A stretch of 49,700 nucleotides of DNA from a virus: the IMG/VR virus record IMGVR_UViG_3300048597_000670, positions 1 to 49,700 of that record. One strand, written 5' to 3'. The position numbers and the translations under genes are program-made. Below the pieces are notes generated by a model. That model did not search any database and was not told the origin of the DNA. It worked only from the letters and a program-made list of their open reading frames with translations. Of the stretch, positions 22,201 through 30,437 are shown one piece after another (the stretch's first letter is position 1; each line of letters starts with the position of its first letter).

Positions 22201-23817
22201 ATGAACACCGGACTGATCTATCCGAACGGCCGCGCGGTCAGCGTGGCCGACGTCGCAAAAGTGCGCGCCGCGTCGGTGGCGTCGGCGCTGGTACGCGGGA
22301 ATTCGCCCTATAACGGCGCGCGCCAGGCGGGCACGTTCCTCGGCGAATGGCGCCCCTCGATCCGTTCGGCCGATGCCGACTATCTGCCCGACCGCGACCG
22401 GCTGACGGCGCGGGTCCGCGATCTCACGCGCAACGATCCGGTCGCCTCGTCCATCGTGACGCGCCGGGTCAATTCGGCGATCGGCAGCGGGTGGCGGCGG
22501 ACCTCGCGGCCGGACTGGCGCGCGCTAGGCATCACGCGCGAGGCCGCTGCTGAGCTGGGGCGCAAGATCGAAGGCGAATGGCGGCGCTATGCGCAGGGCG
22601 TGTTCTTCCAGGCGGACGCCGAGCGCCGGCTCACCTTCGGCCAGCTTCTACGCGTCGCCGCGCACCACCTGATGGTCGATGGCGAAGCGCTCGGCCTGAT
22701 GGAATGGGATACGAGCGGGCTGACCCGCTACGCGACCAGGCTCCGGCTGGTCGATCCCGACCGCCTGTCAAACCCGAATGGGGCGCCCAACAGCGAAACC
22801 CTGCGCGGCGGTGTCGAGGACAATGCCGACGGCGTGCCCTGGCGCTACTGGATCCGCGAGGGCCATCCGGCCGATCTCGGCAATGTCCGCTCGCTGACCT
22901 GGACCTCGCGTGAGCGTTTCACGCCGCATGGCCGACCGCGCGTCCTGCATGTGTTCGAGGCGACGCGCGCGGGTCAGACCCGCGGCCTCTCGCGATTCGT
23001 CGCCGTCCTCAAATCGATGAAGGGCTGGTCGCACCTCACCGACGCGCAGATCGAGGCGGCGGTGCTGAACGCGCTGTTCATCGCCTTCGTCAAATCGAGC
23101 GCCGGTCCGGCCGCGGTCTCGGAGAGCTTCACCTCCGAGGATCTGGTCGATTGGGCGAAGGGTCGCGACAGCGCCTATGGCGAATCGCCCATCAGCCTGA
23201 CGAACGGCGCGCGCATCCCGGTGCTCGGCCTCGGCGACGAGGTCGAGATGCAGACCACGGCGCGGGATGTTTCGGACTATGAGCCGTTCACGCGCGCCAT
23301 CCTGCGCCTCACCTGCGCCTGCGCCGGCGTCACCTACGAAGAGGGGACGATGGACTACAGCCAGACGAATTATTCGTCGGCCCGCGCAGCGATGATCCCG
23401 GCCTATCAGGAAACGCTCGCAATGCGCGGCTGGATCGAATCGGGCATGGCGACGCCGCACCATCTGTGCTGGCTCGAGGAAGCGTTCGACCGCGGCTTCA
23501 TCGAACCGCCGCCCGGCGCCCCCGATTTCTACGACGCGCCGGAGGCGTATGCGGAAGGGCGCTGGGTCGGGCCGGCGCGCGGCTATGTCGATCCCACCAA
23601 GGAGATCGATGCCGCCGCCGCCCGCATCGAGGCGGGCGTCTCGACGCTCGAGGACGAGTGCGCCGAGCAGGGCAAGGACTGGGAAGAGGTCATCGAGCAG
23701 CGCAAGATCGAGCTCGACCTCCTCGCGGAACTCGGGCTGCAGCCCTCCGCCGGCGCGCTGTCGCTTGCCGCCGCGGCGGCGCGCCAGCCCGAACAGATGC
23801 AGCCGCGCGGCGCCTGA
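22201..23817 (+). CDS. Portal protein, lambda family
   Basis: A 538-residue portal of the lambda gpB family, the dodecameric ring through which DNA passes. Recognisable blocks are LTARVRDLTRNDPVASSIVTRRVNSAIGSGWR (portal wing start), HHLMVDGEALGLMEW, VDPDRLSNPNG, HVFEATRAGQTRGLSR, and MDYSQTNYSSARAAM in the clip-stem region. The C-terminal stretch with SLAAAAARQPE is low-complexity. The start, ATG 22201, follows the gpW stop by one base. The C-terminus ends 17 bases before the protease gene. Confidence 0.95.
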   Translation: MNTGLIYPNGRAVSVADVAKVRAASVASALVRGNSPYNGARQAGTFLGEWRPSIRSADADYLPDRDRLTARVRDLTRNDPVASSIVTRRVNSAIGSGWRRTSRPDWRALGITREAAAELGRKIEGEWRRYAQGVFFQADAERRLTFGQLLRVAAHHLMVDGEALGLMEWDTSGLTRYATRLRLVDPDRLSNPNGAPNSETLRGGVEDNADGVPWRYWIREGHPADLGNVRSLTWTSRERFTPHGRPRVLHVFEATRAGQTRGLSRFVAVLKSMKGWSHLTDAQIEAAVLNALFIAFVKSSAGPAAVSESFTSEDLVDWAKGRDSAYGESPISLTNGARIPVLGLGDEVEMQTTARDVSDYEPFTRAILRLTCACAGVTYEEGTMDYSQTNYSSARAAMIPAYQETLAMRGWIESGMATPHHLCWLEEAFDRGFIEPPPGAPDFYDAPEAYAEGRWVGPARGYVDPTKEIDAAAARIEAGVSTLEDECAEQGKDWEEVIEQRKIELDLLAELGLQPSAGALSLAAAAARQPEQMQPRGA

Positions 23818-23834
23818 AGGTCAGGACGAGGATC

Positions 23835-25319
23835 ATGCCACAACCGACATCCGGCCCCGCCAATCGCGCGGCCTCGCTGCTCCATGGCCGTCCGCTGGCG
23901 CTGCGCCGGGACATGATGGGCACGAGTTTTGCCGCGCTCAGCGCGGCGCTCGCCGCCGACCAGGGCGAGCAGCGCGGCCTCGTGCGCCGGATCGCGCGGC
24001 AGCTCGGGATCGGGCGCACGACCCGCCCATCGGCCGGGCGCCTGGCGCTCGGCGCCGGTGATTGCCGCAGCTACGGCACCTTCAGCGATGGCGTGGCGAT
24101 CATAAACGTCGAGGGCGTGCTGCTTGACCGCGCCATCGTCTATTTCGACTGGTTCACGGATGAGCCCTATGTCTGCGTGGACGGCTATGACCGCATCTGG
24201 TCGGCGATCGAAGAGGCGATCGCAGACGCGCAGGTGACGGCGATCCTGCTGCGGATCGCCTCGCCGGGCGGGCTTGTCACCGGGTGTTTCGAGCTTTGCG
24301 CCAAGATCGCGGCTGCGCGGTCGAAGCCCATCCTCGCTTATCTCGCCGACTATGCCTTCTCGGCCGGCTATGCGGTCGCCTGCAGCACGCAGGGCGTGAT
24401 TGCCGCCGAATCCGGCTCGACCGGCTCGATCGGCTGCCTCGCCGTCCATGAAAGCTATGCGGGGTTCCTGGAAGCGCAGGGCGTCGTCGACACCTTCATC
24501 CAGAGCCATGCGCTGAAGAGCGCGGGCGATCCGGCGAAGCTGCTGGAGCCCGAGGCCGAGGCGATGATCCAGGCGCAGGTCGACGCCGCCGCCACTCTCT
24601 TCACCGCCCATGTCGCTGCGCAGCGGGGCCTCGATGCCGCCGCCATCGACGCGATGCAGGCCGGGTGGTTCACCGCCGAGGCCGCCCTCGGGAACGGCCT
24701 GATCGATGCCATTGCCAGCTTTGACGAGACGCTCGCCGCCTTCGCCGCCGACCCCGCGGCGCTGCTGGCGCGTCTCGACCCCGAACTCAGCCCGGAGCCT
24801 GAGCCAACCGACGACGCGCAGCCGGGAAGCCCGTCGTCCCCCCCCACGGAGAACGAGACCATGAAGATGAAGCCGGCGCAGACGGCCAAGAAACCCGGAG
24901 CCGCTGCGACGGCTCAGGTCGACCAGACCGATCCCGACAAGAAGGACCCGGTCGAAGGCGAGAGCGATGGGCCCGAGGAGGGCGAGGACGAGGAGGAAGG
25001 CGAGGCGGACAAGACGGCCGAGTCCGACAAGAAGGACGAAGCGGCCAAGATCGCTGCCTCGCCCCTGGCCGCCAAGCACCCCCAGATCGCGATCGCGGCG
25101 ATCGGATCGAAGATGACCCTGAAGCAGTTCGAGGCGGCGGCGAAGGCCGCCGGCCCCGGCGGCAAGAGCGGTCAGCTCGCGCAGCGCATGCAGGGCGAGC
25201 AGCCGCTCGGACCGGACGGCAAAAAGCCGGGCGGTCAGACCGCATCGATCGATGCGAATGCGATCTATGCGGGCCGCCGCAAGACGGTGGACGCCGCGCG
25301 GCGGCGTCACGCCGCCTAG
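23835..25319 (+). CDS. S49-family prohead protease with C-terminal scaffold domain
   Basis: A 494-residue protein like lambda gpC. The S49/SppA-type protease domain spans about 80-300: ILLRIASPGGLVTG, then the likely nucleophile Ser176 in LADYAFSAGYAVA, ESGSTGSIG, and further KSAGDPAKLLEPEAEAM. It should process capsid components during maturation. From about 330 the sequence turns acidic and repetitive (GESDGPEEGEDEEEGE), then helical, as in lambda Nu3 scaffold. The start at 23835 has GAGGA upstream. An internal start is annotated separately. Confidence 0.88.
   Translation: MPQPTSGPANRAASLLHGRPLALRRDMMGTSFAALSAALAADQGEQRGLVRRIARQLGIGRTTRPSAGRLALGAGDCRSYGTFSDGVAIINVEGVLLDRAIVYFDWFTDEPYVCVDGYDRIWSAIEEAIADAQVTAILLRIASPGGLVTGCFELCAKIAAARSKPILAYLADYAFSAGYAVACSTQGVIAAESGSTGSIGCLAVHESYAGFLEAQGVVDTFIQSHALKSAGDPAKLLEPEAEAMIQAQVDAAATLFTAHVAAQRGLDAAAIDAMQAGWFTAEAALGNGLIDAIASFDETLAAFAADPAALLARLDPELSPEPEPTDDAQPGSPSSPPTENETMKMKPAQTAKKPGAAATAQVDQTDPDKKDPVEGESDGPEEGEDEEEGEADKTAESDKKDEAAKIAASPLAAKHPQIAIAAIGSKMTLKQFEAAAKAAGPGGKSGQLAQRMQGEQPLGPDGKKPGGQTASIDANAIYAGRRKTVDAARRRHAA
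24861..25319 (+). CDS. Internal in-frame scaffold product (Nu3-like)
   Basis: The C-terminal 152 residues of the protease gene can be read from ATG 24861 (MKMKPAQTAKK), with GGAG about ten bases upstream. The product is acidic in its first half with a helical C-terminus, the composition of head scaffolding proteins. In lambda, Nu3 arises from gene C in just this way. The nested product here is inferred from the motif and the analogous architecture. Confidence 0.55.
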   Translation: MKMKPAQTAKKPGAAATAQVDQTDPDKKDPVEGESDGPEEGEDEEEGEADKTAESDKKDEAAKIAASPLAAKHPQIAIAAIGSKMTLKQFEAAAKAAGPGGKSGQLAQRMQGEQPLGPDGKKPGGQTASIDANAIYAGRRKTVDAARRRHAA

Positions 25320-25364
25320 ACGCCATCGCGTCCAACGAAACCCCAGACCTGAAGGAACACAGTC

Positions 25365-26006
25365 ATGCTCACCGAGCGCATCTACCCGGGTGAAGGCCTC
25401 CTGTCGGAAGCCCCGGGCACTCTCAGCCGCGACACGGTCACGATCGCGGCGTCCCAGACCCTACTGGCGGGCCAGCCCCTCGGCAAGGTGGCGACCGCGG
25501 CCACCGTCAGCCGCGCCGCCGCCGCCGGCAATACCGGCAACGGCGTCCTGACCTTGGCGAATCCCGCTTTCGGCGGCGCCGTCAAGCCCGGCCTCTACAA
25601 GGTTACGTGCATCGAGCCCGCCAGCAATGGCGGGACCTTCTCGGTCGAAGATCCCGAGGGCGCCGTCGTCGGTATCGCCAAGGTCGGGGTCGCCTTCGAC
25701 GGCGAGATCAAGTTCACGATCGCCGACGACACCGACTTCGCCGCCGGCGACATCATCAATGTCACGGTCGTGAACGTGGCCTGGCAGCACAAGGCCTATG
25801 ACCCGGCCGCGACGGACGGGGCGCAGGTCTTCGCCGGCATCCTCTACGACGCCGTGACGACGGGGTCGGGCGAGACGCTCGCCGCGACGGCGTTCGTGCG
25901 GCAGCTCGAGTGGCGCGACAACGCCATCGTGTGGGGCGCGCTGACCTCCGACCAGAAAGCTGCCGCCCGGGTCCAGGCCAGGGCGCGCGGCATCATCATC
26001 CGCTAA
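25365..26006 (+). CDS. Head decoration protein (gpD-like) with internal insertion
   Basis: A 213-residue protein. It opens LTERIYPGEGLLSEAPGTLSRDTVTI, the common start of alphaproteobacterial gpD-type capsid stabilisers, and ends AGILYDAVTTGSGETLAAT and RQLEWRDNAIVWG. Lambda gpD is about 110 residues; here a Gly/Val-rich, beta-predicted segment (about 50-135, including GNGVLTLANPAF and FTIADDTDFAAGDI) is inserted in the middle. It is the gene just before the major capsid, as in lambda. It should stabilise the expanded shell. Confidence 0.85.
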   Translation: MLTERIYPGEGLLSEAPGTLSRDTVTIAASQTLLAGQPLGKVATAATVSRAAAAGNTGNGVLTLANPAFGGAVKPGLYKVTCIEPASNGGTFSVEDPEGAVVGIAKVGVAFDGEIKFTIADDTDFAAGDIINVTVVNVAWQHKAYDPAATDGAQVFAGILYDAVTTGSGETLAATAFVRQLEWRDNAIVWGALTSDQKAAARVQARARGIIIR

Positions 26007-26067
26007 CGCGGCCGTTCAGAAACCACGCCGGCGCAGCTGCGTCCGGATCACGAAAAGGAGTCCAGCC

Positions 26068-27072
26068 ATGCTGGCCGATGTGTTCAATTCCCGGCTGTTC
26101 GAGACGACGCAGCTCACCGCGGCGATCAACAACCAGCCCTTCCTGCCCAATTACCTGGGCGAGCTCGGCATCTTCGAGGAAAGCGGCGTCGAGACCACGA
26201 CCGTCTTCGTCGAGGTCGAGAACGAGACGCTGAGCTTGGTGCCCGCCACGCCGCGCGGGTCGCCGGGCACGCCCGGCAGCTCGACCAAGCGGGACGGCGT
26301 GGCCTTTGCGGCGCCCCGCCTGATGGTCAGCGACGCGCTGCTCGCCGACGAGGTGCAGAACGTGCGGGCGTTCGGGTCGGAAGACCAGCTGCTCGGCGTC
26401 GAGCAGAAGCGCGACCAGAAGCTCGCGAAGGCGGCGCGCGACCTCGACCTGACGCTGGAATATCACCGCCTCGGCGCGATCCAGGGCGTGGTGCTCGATG
26501 CGTCCGGCTCGACGATCTACGACCTCTATTCCAAGTTCGGCCTCAGCGCACATGCGCCGATCTCGCTGGAACTGGATCAGGCCGCCGGCACGGCCGACAT
26601 CCGCGCCCGCATCTCGGCCGTGCGCCGCGCGATCTTCGCGGCGCTCGGCGGGCATCGCGGCATGCTGAAGGGCGTAGTGTCGCTTTGCGGCGACGATCTG
26701 TGGGACGCCCTCACCAATCACGACGAGCTGCGCGCCACCTATCTCAACCAGGCCGCGGCGAACGACCTGCGCGAGGGCGATACGCTGGAATCCTTCACCT
26801 TCGGCGGCTTCCGGTGGGTGAACTATCAGGGCTATGGCGACGTGAAGATCGCCGCTGCCGAGTGCCGCTTCGTGCCGATCGGCGTGCCGGAGCTGTTCAA
26901 GACCACCTTCGTGCCGGCGGACTATATGGAGGCGGTCAACACGATCGGCCTGCCGCGCTACACGAAGGCGGAGCCGATGCGGATGAACCGCGGTATCGAG
27001 CTGGAGAGCCAGTCGAACCCGATCACCATCTGCACGCGGCCCACGGCCCTCATCAAGGGCACGCTGACCTAA
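26068..27072 (+). CDS. Major capsid protein (gpE-like)
   Basis: A 334-residue HK97-fold capsid of the lambda gpE family. Conserved elements are FLPNYLGELGIFEESGVETTT near the N-terminus, VSDALLADEVQNVRAFG, LDLTLEYHRLGAIQGVV, HRGMLKGVVSLCGDDLWD, FTFGGFRWVNYQGYGD and the C-terminal ADYMEAVNTIGLPRYTKAEP. It is preceded by AAAGGAG at good spacing. Hundreds of copies form the head. Confidence 0.95.
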   Translation: MLADVFNSRLFETTQLTAAINNQPFLPNYLGELGIFEESGVETTTVFVEVENETLSLVPATPRGSPGTPGSSTKRDGVAFAAPRLMVSDALLADEVQNVRAFGSEDQLLGVEQKRDQKLAKAARDLDLTLEYHRLGAIQGVVLDASGSTIYDLYSKFGLSAHAPISLELDQAAGTADIRARISAVRRAIFAALGGHRGMLKGVVSLCGDDLWDALTNHDELRATYLNQAAANDLREGDTLESFTFGGFRWVNYQGYGDVKIAAAECRFVPIGVPELFKTTFVPADYMEAVNTIGLPRYTKAEPMRMNRGIELESQSNPITICTRPTALIKGTLT

Positions 27073-27096
27073 GCGGTCGGCGCAGGGTCTCCCACC

Positions 27097-27429
27097 ATGG
27101 CGGGGTTCGCAGACCGGATGGCGTCGCTCGACGACGCCATCGAAGATGGGCTGACGGATCCCGCCATGTATTTCGCGCAGGGTGCGGGGGAAGGCGTTTC
27201 GATCGGCGTCATGCTGGAGCGGCCGACCAATGAAGTGCGGATGGGCGAGACGGGCTTCGTGCTGGAGCAGCCCATGATGGAAATCCGGCATTCGGCCGTG
27301 CCGGGCCTTGCTGCCAACGATGTCGTCGCAGCGGACGGGCGGCGGTGGCGCGTCGAGGGTGCGCCCGAGCGGCCGGGCGACGGGGCGTGGTGGCGGGCCA
27401 TCGTCGCCGATATCGGGGCGGCGTCGTGA
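27097..27429 (+). CDS. Head-tail joining protein, gpFII-like
   Basis: A 110-residue protein in the gpFII position. It has a helical start (FADRMASLDDAIEDGLTDPAMY), then a beta-rich body with VSIGVMLERP and VAADGRRWRVEGAPERPGDGAWWRA, in line with the small beta-barrel joiners that attach the tail to the head. Its last four bases overlap the next gene (GTGA). Family call is by position and fold pattern, not motif identity. Confidence 0.65.
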   Translation: MAGFADRMASLDDAIEDGLTDPAMYFAQGAGEGVSIGVMLERPTNEVRMGETGFVLEQPMMEIRHSAVPGLAANDVVAADGRRWRVEGAPERPGDGAWWRAIVADIGAAS

Positions 27430-28145
27430 GCAATTTCGACCTGCAGCTCCATGCGGCGCTCAGCGGCACGTTCGAGGAAGAGATCGGCTCGGCGCAGGCC
27501 TGGCTGGAGCAGGCCGTGACGCGCGCGCTGGACGATGCGTCGGAGAATTTCCTGACGAAGCTGCGCGAGGACGTTCGGCAGTCGGGATTGAAGGGCGCCG
27601 AGCGGCTGCGCACGACGTGGCGCAAGCGCCGCTATCCCGAGCGCGACTTCTCGCTCGATCCCGCCGCCTTTGTCTATTCGAAAATGCCGCAGGTGGTGGC
27701 AGCGTTCGAAAAGGGCGCCACCGTCACATCGCCGGACGGCAAGTGGCTGACCATCCCCAACCCGACGGTCTGGCCGCGGCGGTTCCGCCGCCTGCGGGGC
27801 GATGCCAGCATGTTGGCGACGGCCGAGGCTCGGTTCGGCAAGCTGCGTTTCGTCTACCGCGCGGGTCATCAAGTCGCCTATCTGGTGGCCGAATTGCGGG
27901 CGTCGCAGAAATCGCCCGGGAAATTCCGCAAGGCGTCCGCCCGCGCGATGAAGACCGGCACGGACCTCTCCACGGTCATCGTCTTCTTCCTCGTGCGCCA
28001 GGCACGGTTGCCGCGGCTGCTGAAGGGCGCAACGATTCGCGAGCGGGCGAAGCGCGACTTCCCCGCCGATGTCGGGCGGCGCCTGCCGCAGATCCTCAAC
28101 AGCACGCCGCGGCCGCGCGTCATTGCCGGAAGCTATCGCACGTGA
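27426..28145 (+). CDS. Phage minor structural protein (DUF6441-like)
   Basis: A 239-residue basic protein, GTG start at 27426. It has a helical N-terminus (EEEIGSAQAWLEQAVTRALDD), TWRKRRYPERDFSLDPAAFVYSKMPQVV, a LTIPNPTVWPRR strand and a C-terminal LVRQARLPRLLKGATI. This layout is that of the DUF6441 type, found between the joiner and the tail terminator in lambda-like phages, and probably corresponds to the gpZ-type tail completion role. Assignment by family memory and position. Confidence 0.65.
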   Translation: MSNFDLQLHAALSGTFEEEIGSAQAWLEQAVTRALDDASENFLTKLREDVRQSGLKGAERLRTTWRKRRYPERDFSLDPAAFVYSKMPQVVAAFEKGATVTSPDGKWLTIPNPTVWPRRFRRLRGDASMLATAEARFGKLRFVYRAGHQVAYLVAELRASQKSPGKFRKASARAMKTGTDLSTVIVFFLVRQARLPRLLKGATIRERAKRDFPADVGRRLPQILNSTPRPRVIAGSYRT

Positions 28146-28627
28146 CCGCGCCGATCGATGCCGGCGAGGCCGCCCTGAAGGCGGCGCTCGTGGCCCGGCT
28201 TGTAACGGCGGAGCTCATCACGTCCGAGTCGCAGATCGGCGACAAGCCGATCAATCCGCTGCCGTCGATCGCCGTACCCTCGGGCGCGCGGCTGGCGCTG
28301 GCGCTGGTGCGCGTCGGGCCCCGGGTCCGGCGCGTCTATATCGGCGGCGGCGGGCCGGTCTATGCGCTCGACCTGCTGTTCAACATCGAATTCGCCGCCG
28401 CCGATCCCGACAAGGCGAAGCGCGAGGGACTGGAAGGCGCGGTGCAGGACATCGTCGCCGCCGTGCTGCGCGACGATCCCACCCTTGGCGGCGCCGTGCA
28501 GCGCATCGACCTGGAAGACGCGCCGCAGCTCAGCGACGCGCCGCCGGCGGCCATCATCACCGCCATCCCGCTCGCCCTGACCGTGACGGCCGGCGACCCG
28601 TTGGGGCGCCTCGCGCCCGCCCTTTGA
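28142..28627 (+). CDS. Tail terminator-like protein (gpU position)
   Basis: A 161-residue protein, GTG start at 28142 overlapping the previous stop. It has a helix (AALKAALVARLVTAELITSES) followed by alternating strands (RLALALVRVGPRVRR, PVYALDLLFNIEFAA) and a helix with GAVQDIVAAVLRDDP. This alpha/beta layout fits the tail terminator family that caps the tail tube. It is just upstream of the tail tube gene, as in lambda U-V. Confidence 0.7.
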   Translation: MTAPIDAGEAALKAALVARLVTAELITSESQIGDKPINPLPSIAVPSGARLALALVRVGPRVRRVYIGGGGPVYALDLLFNIEFAAADPDKAKREGLEGAVQDIVAAVLRDDPTLGGAVQRIDLEDAPQLSDAPPAAIITAIPLALTVTAGDPLGRLAPAL

Positions 28628-28639
28628 AGGAGACGACTC

Positions 28640-29617
28640 ATGCCCAGCGACATTTTCTACGGCGCCGAATCGGAGGTTCGGTTCGGCCGCATGGCGGACG
28701 CCACGACGGACCCGACGACCTGGTATCGGTTGCCGTTCGTGTCGGCGACGTTCAACGGCCAGCGCGAACAGCGCAAGCGGCCGCTGCTCAACACCGCCCG
28801 CCACAACGTGCTCGATCCGCAGGCGACGCAGCAGGGGCTCTATCGACTCAGCGGCGACATCGTGGTGCCTGCCGACACGCGGGAATTCGCGCGCTTCCTG
28901 TGGCTGCTGTTCGGCAATCCGGCGACGGCGGCGGTCGCGGGCGACGAGGACCCCGCCCTCTTCACCCATGCCTGGGCGAGCGGCGTCAAGACGACGAGCC
29001 TGTTCGCCGCGCAGGTGCGCCTCGCTTCCAACAAGGTGCGGATCTATCGCGGCTGCACCGGCGGCTCGGTCGGGTTCGACATCACGGGTGAGAAGACCAA
29101 GGATTTCGACGTGACGCTCGGCTTCCGGGGCATGCGCGAGGAAGACGTTGCGGACTTCGTCGGCACGGCGCCGTCCAATCTGGTGCCCGATGCGCCGCTG
29201 CTGCGCACCGTGGTCAAGATCGACGGCACGGACGCGGCGAGCCGCGCGCTGAGCGCGCGCTGGAGCTGGGACCGGGCGTTGCAGGAAGACATCTTCCTGT
29301 CGGTCGATCCGAATATCTCGGGGCACTCGCCAAAGGAAACCGTGCTGCAGGGCCAGGCGACGTTCCGCGCGGTCGGGGCGATCTATGACGATCTGGAAGC
29401 CGCCGACGACAGCTTCGACCTGACGCTGGGCGGCATCGGGGCCGTCTCGGGCCATGCGATCGACTTCCGCCACGAGGCGGTGAAGTTCTCGCGCCCGCCC
29501 GTCGCCTTCAACGGTCCGGCCGAGGTCGAGCGCAGCTGGTCGTGGGAGGGCGCGCAGACCGCCAGCCTGCCGGCGGCGAAGGTGACCGTCACGAACGACG
29601 TCACGTCGTACACGTAA
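28640..29617 (+). CDS. Tail tube (major tail) protein
   Basis: A 325-residue protein with GGAG upstream. It opens DIFYGAESEVRFGRMAD and carries TWYRLPFVSATFNGQREQRKRP, typical of tail tube proteins in this phage group (WxxLPf...s....r). A duplicated beta-sandwich appears likely: DIVVPADTREFARFLWLLFG and RIYRGCTGGSVGFDITGEKT recur in style in the second half (AVGAIYDDLEAADDSFDLTLGG). It should form stacked hexamers of the non-contractile tail. Confidence 0.85.
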   Translation: MPSDIFYGAESEVRFGRMADATTDPTTWYRLPFVSATFNGQREQRKRPLLNTARHNVLDPQATQQGLYRLSGDIVVPADTREFARFLWLLFGNPATAAVAGDEDPALFTHAWASGVKTTSLFAAQVRLASNKVRIYRGCTGGSVGFDITGEKTKDFDVTLGFRGMREEDVADFVGTAPSNLVPDAPLLRTVVKIDGTDAASRALSARWSWDRALQEDIFLSVDPNISGHSPKETVLQGQATFRAVGAIYDDLEAADDSFDLTLGGIGAVSGHAIDFRHEAVKFSRPPVAFNGPAEVERSWSWEGAQTASLPAAKVTVTNDVTSYT

Positions 29618-29627
29618 GGCCTCGTCC

Positions 29628-30143
29628 ATGCTGATCCTGAAGACCCTCCGCGACCCGGTCGTGGAGGATTTCACCGATGCGGGATTCCCCGGCGTGAAAG
29701 TGACGCTGCGCCGCCTGCTGCATGCCGAGATCGAGGAGGCGCAGGCGGCGGCCGCCAAGGTGGTGCGGCTGCTGTCGGACGGCGAGGCGGCGCTGGCGCC
29801 TTATGGCCTCGACGGGCGCGACAGCGCGGGGCAACGGATGAACGCCGCCGACCCGGCGCAGATGTTCCGCCTGGGCGTCACGGTCGCGGCGGTCGAGCAG
29901 GCGCTGCGGGCCTTCGCGGCTTGGGAGGGGGTGGCGCTGGCGGACGGGTCGCCCGCGCCGATCAATCGCGCGACGCTGACGGTCGCGATGCTGGACAATC
30001 GGTTCTGCCGCCGCGCGCTGTCCGCGATGGAGCAGGCGGCGCGCCTGCTGGAGGTCGAAAAAAAAGCCTCGCCGCCCTCGCCGGATGGTTCTTTGGCGGC
30101 GGCGACGGCGGGGGCCTCGCCTATTGCGGACGCTGCCGCGTGA
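29628..30143 (+). CDS. Tail assembly chaperone, gpG-like
   Basis: A 171-residue protein in the gpG position upstream of the tape measure. It opens MLILKTLRDPVVEDFTDAGFPG and has LRRLLHAEIEEAQAAAAKVV and VEQALRAFAAWEGVALADG. Near its end is a slippery run of eight A (30058-30065) that allows a -1 shift into the downstream frame, giving the longer G-T fusion typical of this family. The zero-frame product ends SPIADAAA. Chaperones of this kind bind the tape measure and the tail tube protein. Confidence 0.8.
   Translation: MLILKTLRDPVVEDFTDAGFPGVKVTLRRLLHAEIEEAQAAAAKVVRLLSDGEAALAPYGLDGRDSAGQRMNAADPAQMFRLGVTVAAVEQALRAFAAWEGVALADGSPAPINRATLTVAMLDNRFCRRALSAMEQAARLLEVEKKASPPSPDGSLAAATAGASPIADAAA
30058..30105 (+). 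promoter_or_regulatory. Programmed -1 frameshift site
   Basis: The zero-frame codons GAA AAA AAA GCC contain the heptamer A AAA AAA (30059-30065), followed three bases later by an eight-base stem TCGCCGCC (30069-30076) / GGCGGCGA (30098-30105). A -1 slip enters the frame that stays open to 30436. This is the expected arrangement for tail chaperone frameshifting. Confidence 0.75.
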
Positions 30144-30436
30144 GCGGTGCGGCATGTGCGTCGGGCGGACGCGGCGCGACCGGGCGGCTGTGCCCGCAGG
30201 TCGAGCATGCGCCCGTGACGCTGGAAGGGTTCAGCGTGCTGCGGTTCGTGAAGCGCTTTGCGGCCTGGGAGGGAGGGGGATTCGCGCCGTTGCGGATCGA
30301 CCGGGCGCAGCTGTTGCGCCGCCTGCCGCCGGGCGCGGATGCGGAGGCGGCAGAGGATCTCGTCGATGCGTTCGAGGCGGCGGCGGTCGCCGCGATGACC
30401 GAACGCCGCAAGACGACATCGACGAAGGCCCACTGA
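30140..30436 (+). CDS. Tail assembly chaperone T-type extension
   Basis: Frame reached by the -1 shift at the A8 run. With the slip, the product continues from 30065 as SLAALAGWFFGGGDGG and ends at 30436, giving about 269 residues in total. It also could be started alone at GTG 30140, which overlaps the gpG stop (GTGA). Visible segments are CPQVEHAPVTLEGFSVLRFVKRFAAW and IDRAQLLRRLPP, then DLVDAFEAAAVAAM. The coordinates given cover the part unique to this frame. The fusion is the more likely main form. Confidence 0.7.
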   Translation: MSGAACASGGRGATGRLCPQVEHAPVTLEGFSVLRFVKRFAAWEGGGFAPLRIDRAQLLRRLPPGADAEAAEDLVDAFEAAAVAAMTERRKTTSTKAH

Positions 30437-30437
30437 C

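Noticed and set aside
28133-29758. Minus-strand open frame of about 540 codons
   Set aside because: Antisense to the tail terminator and tail tube genes; no recognisable domain and no sensible start context.
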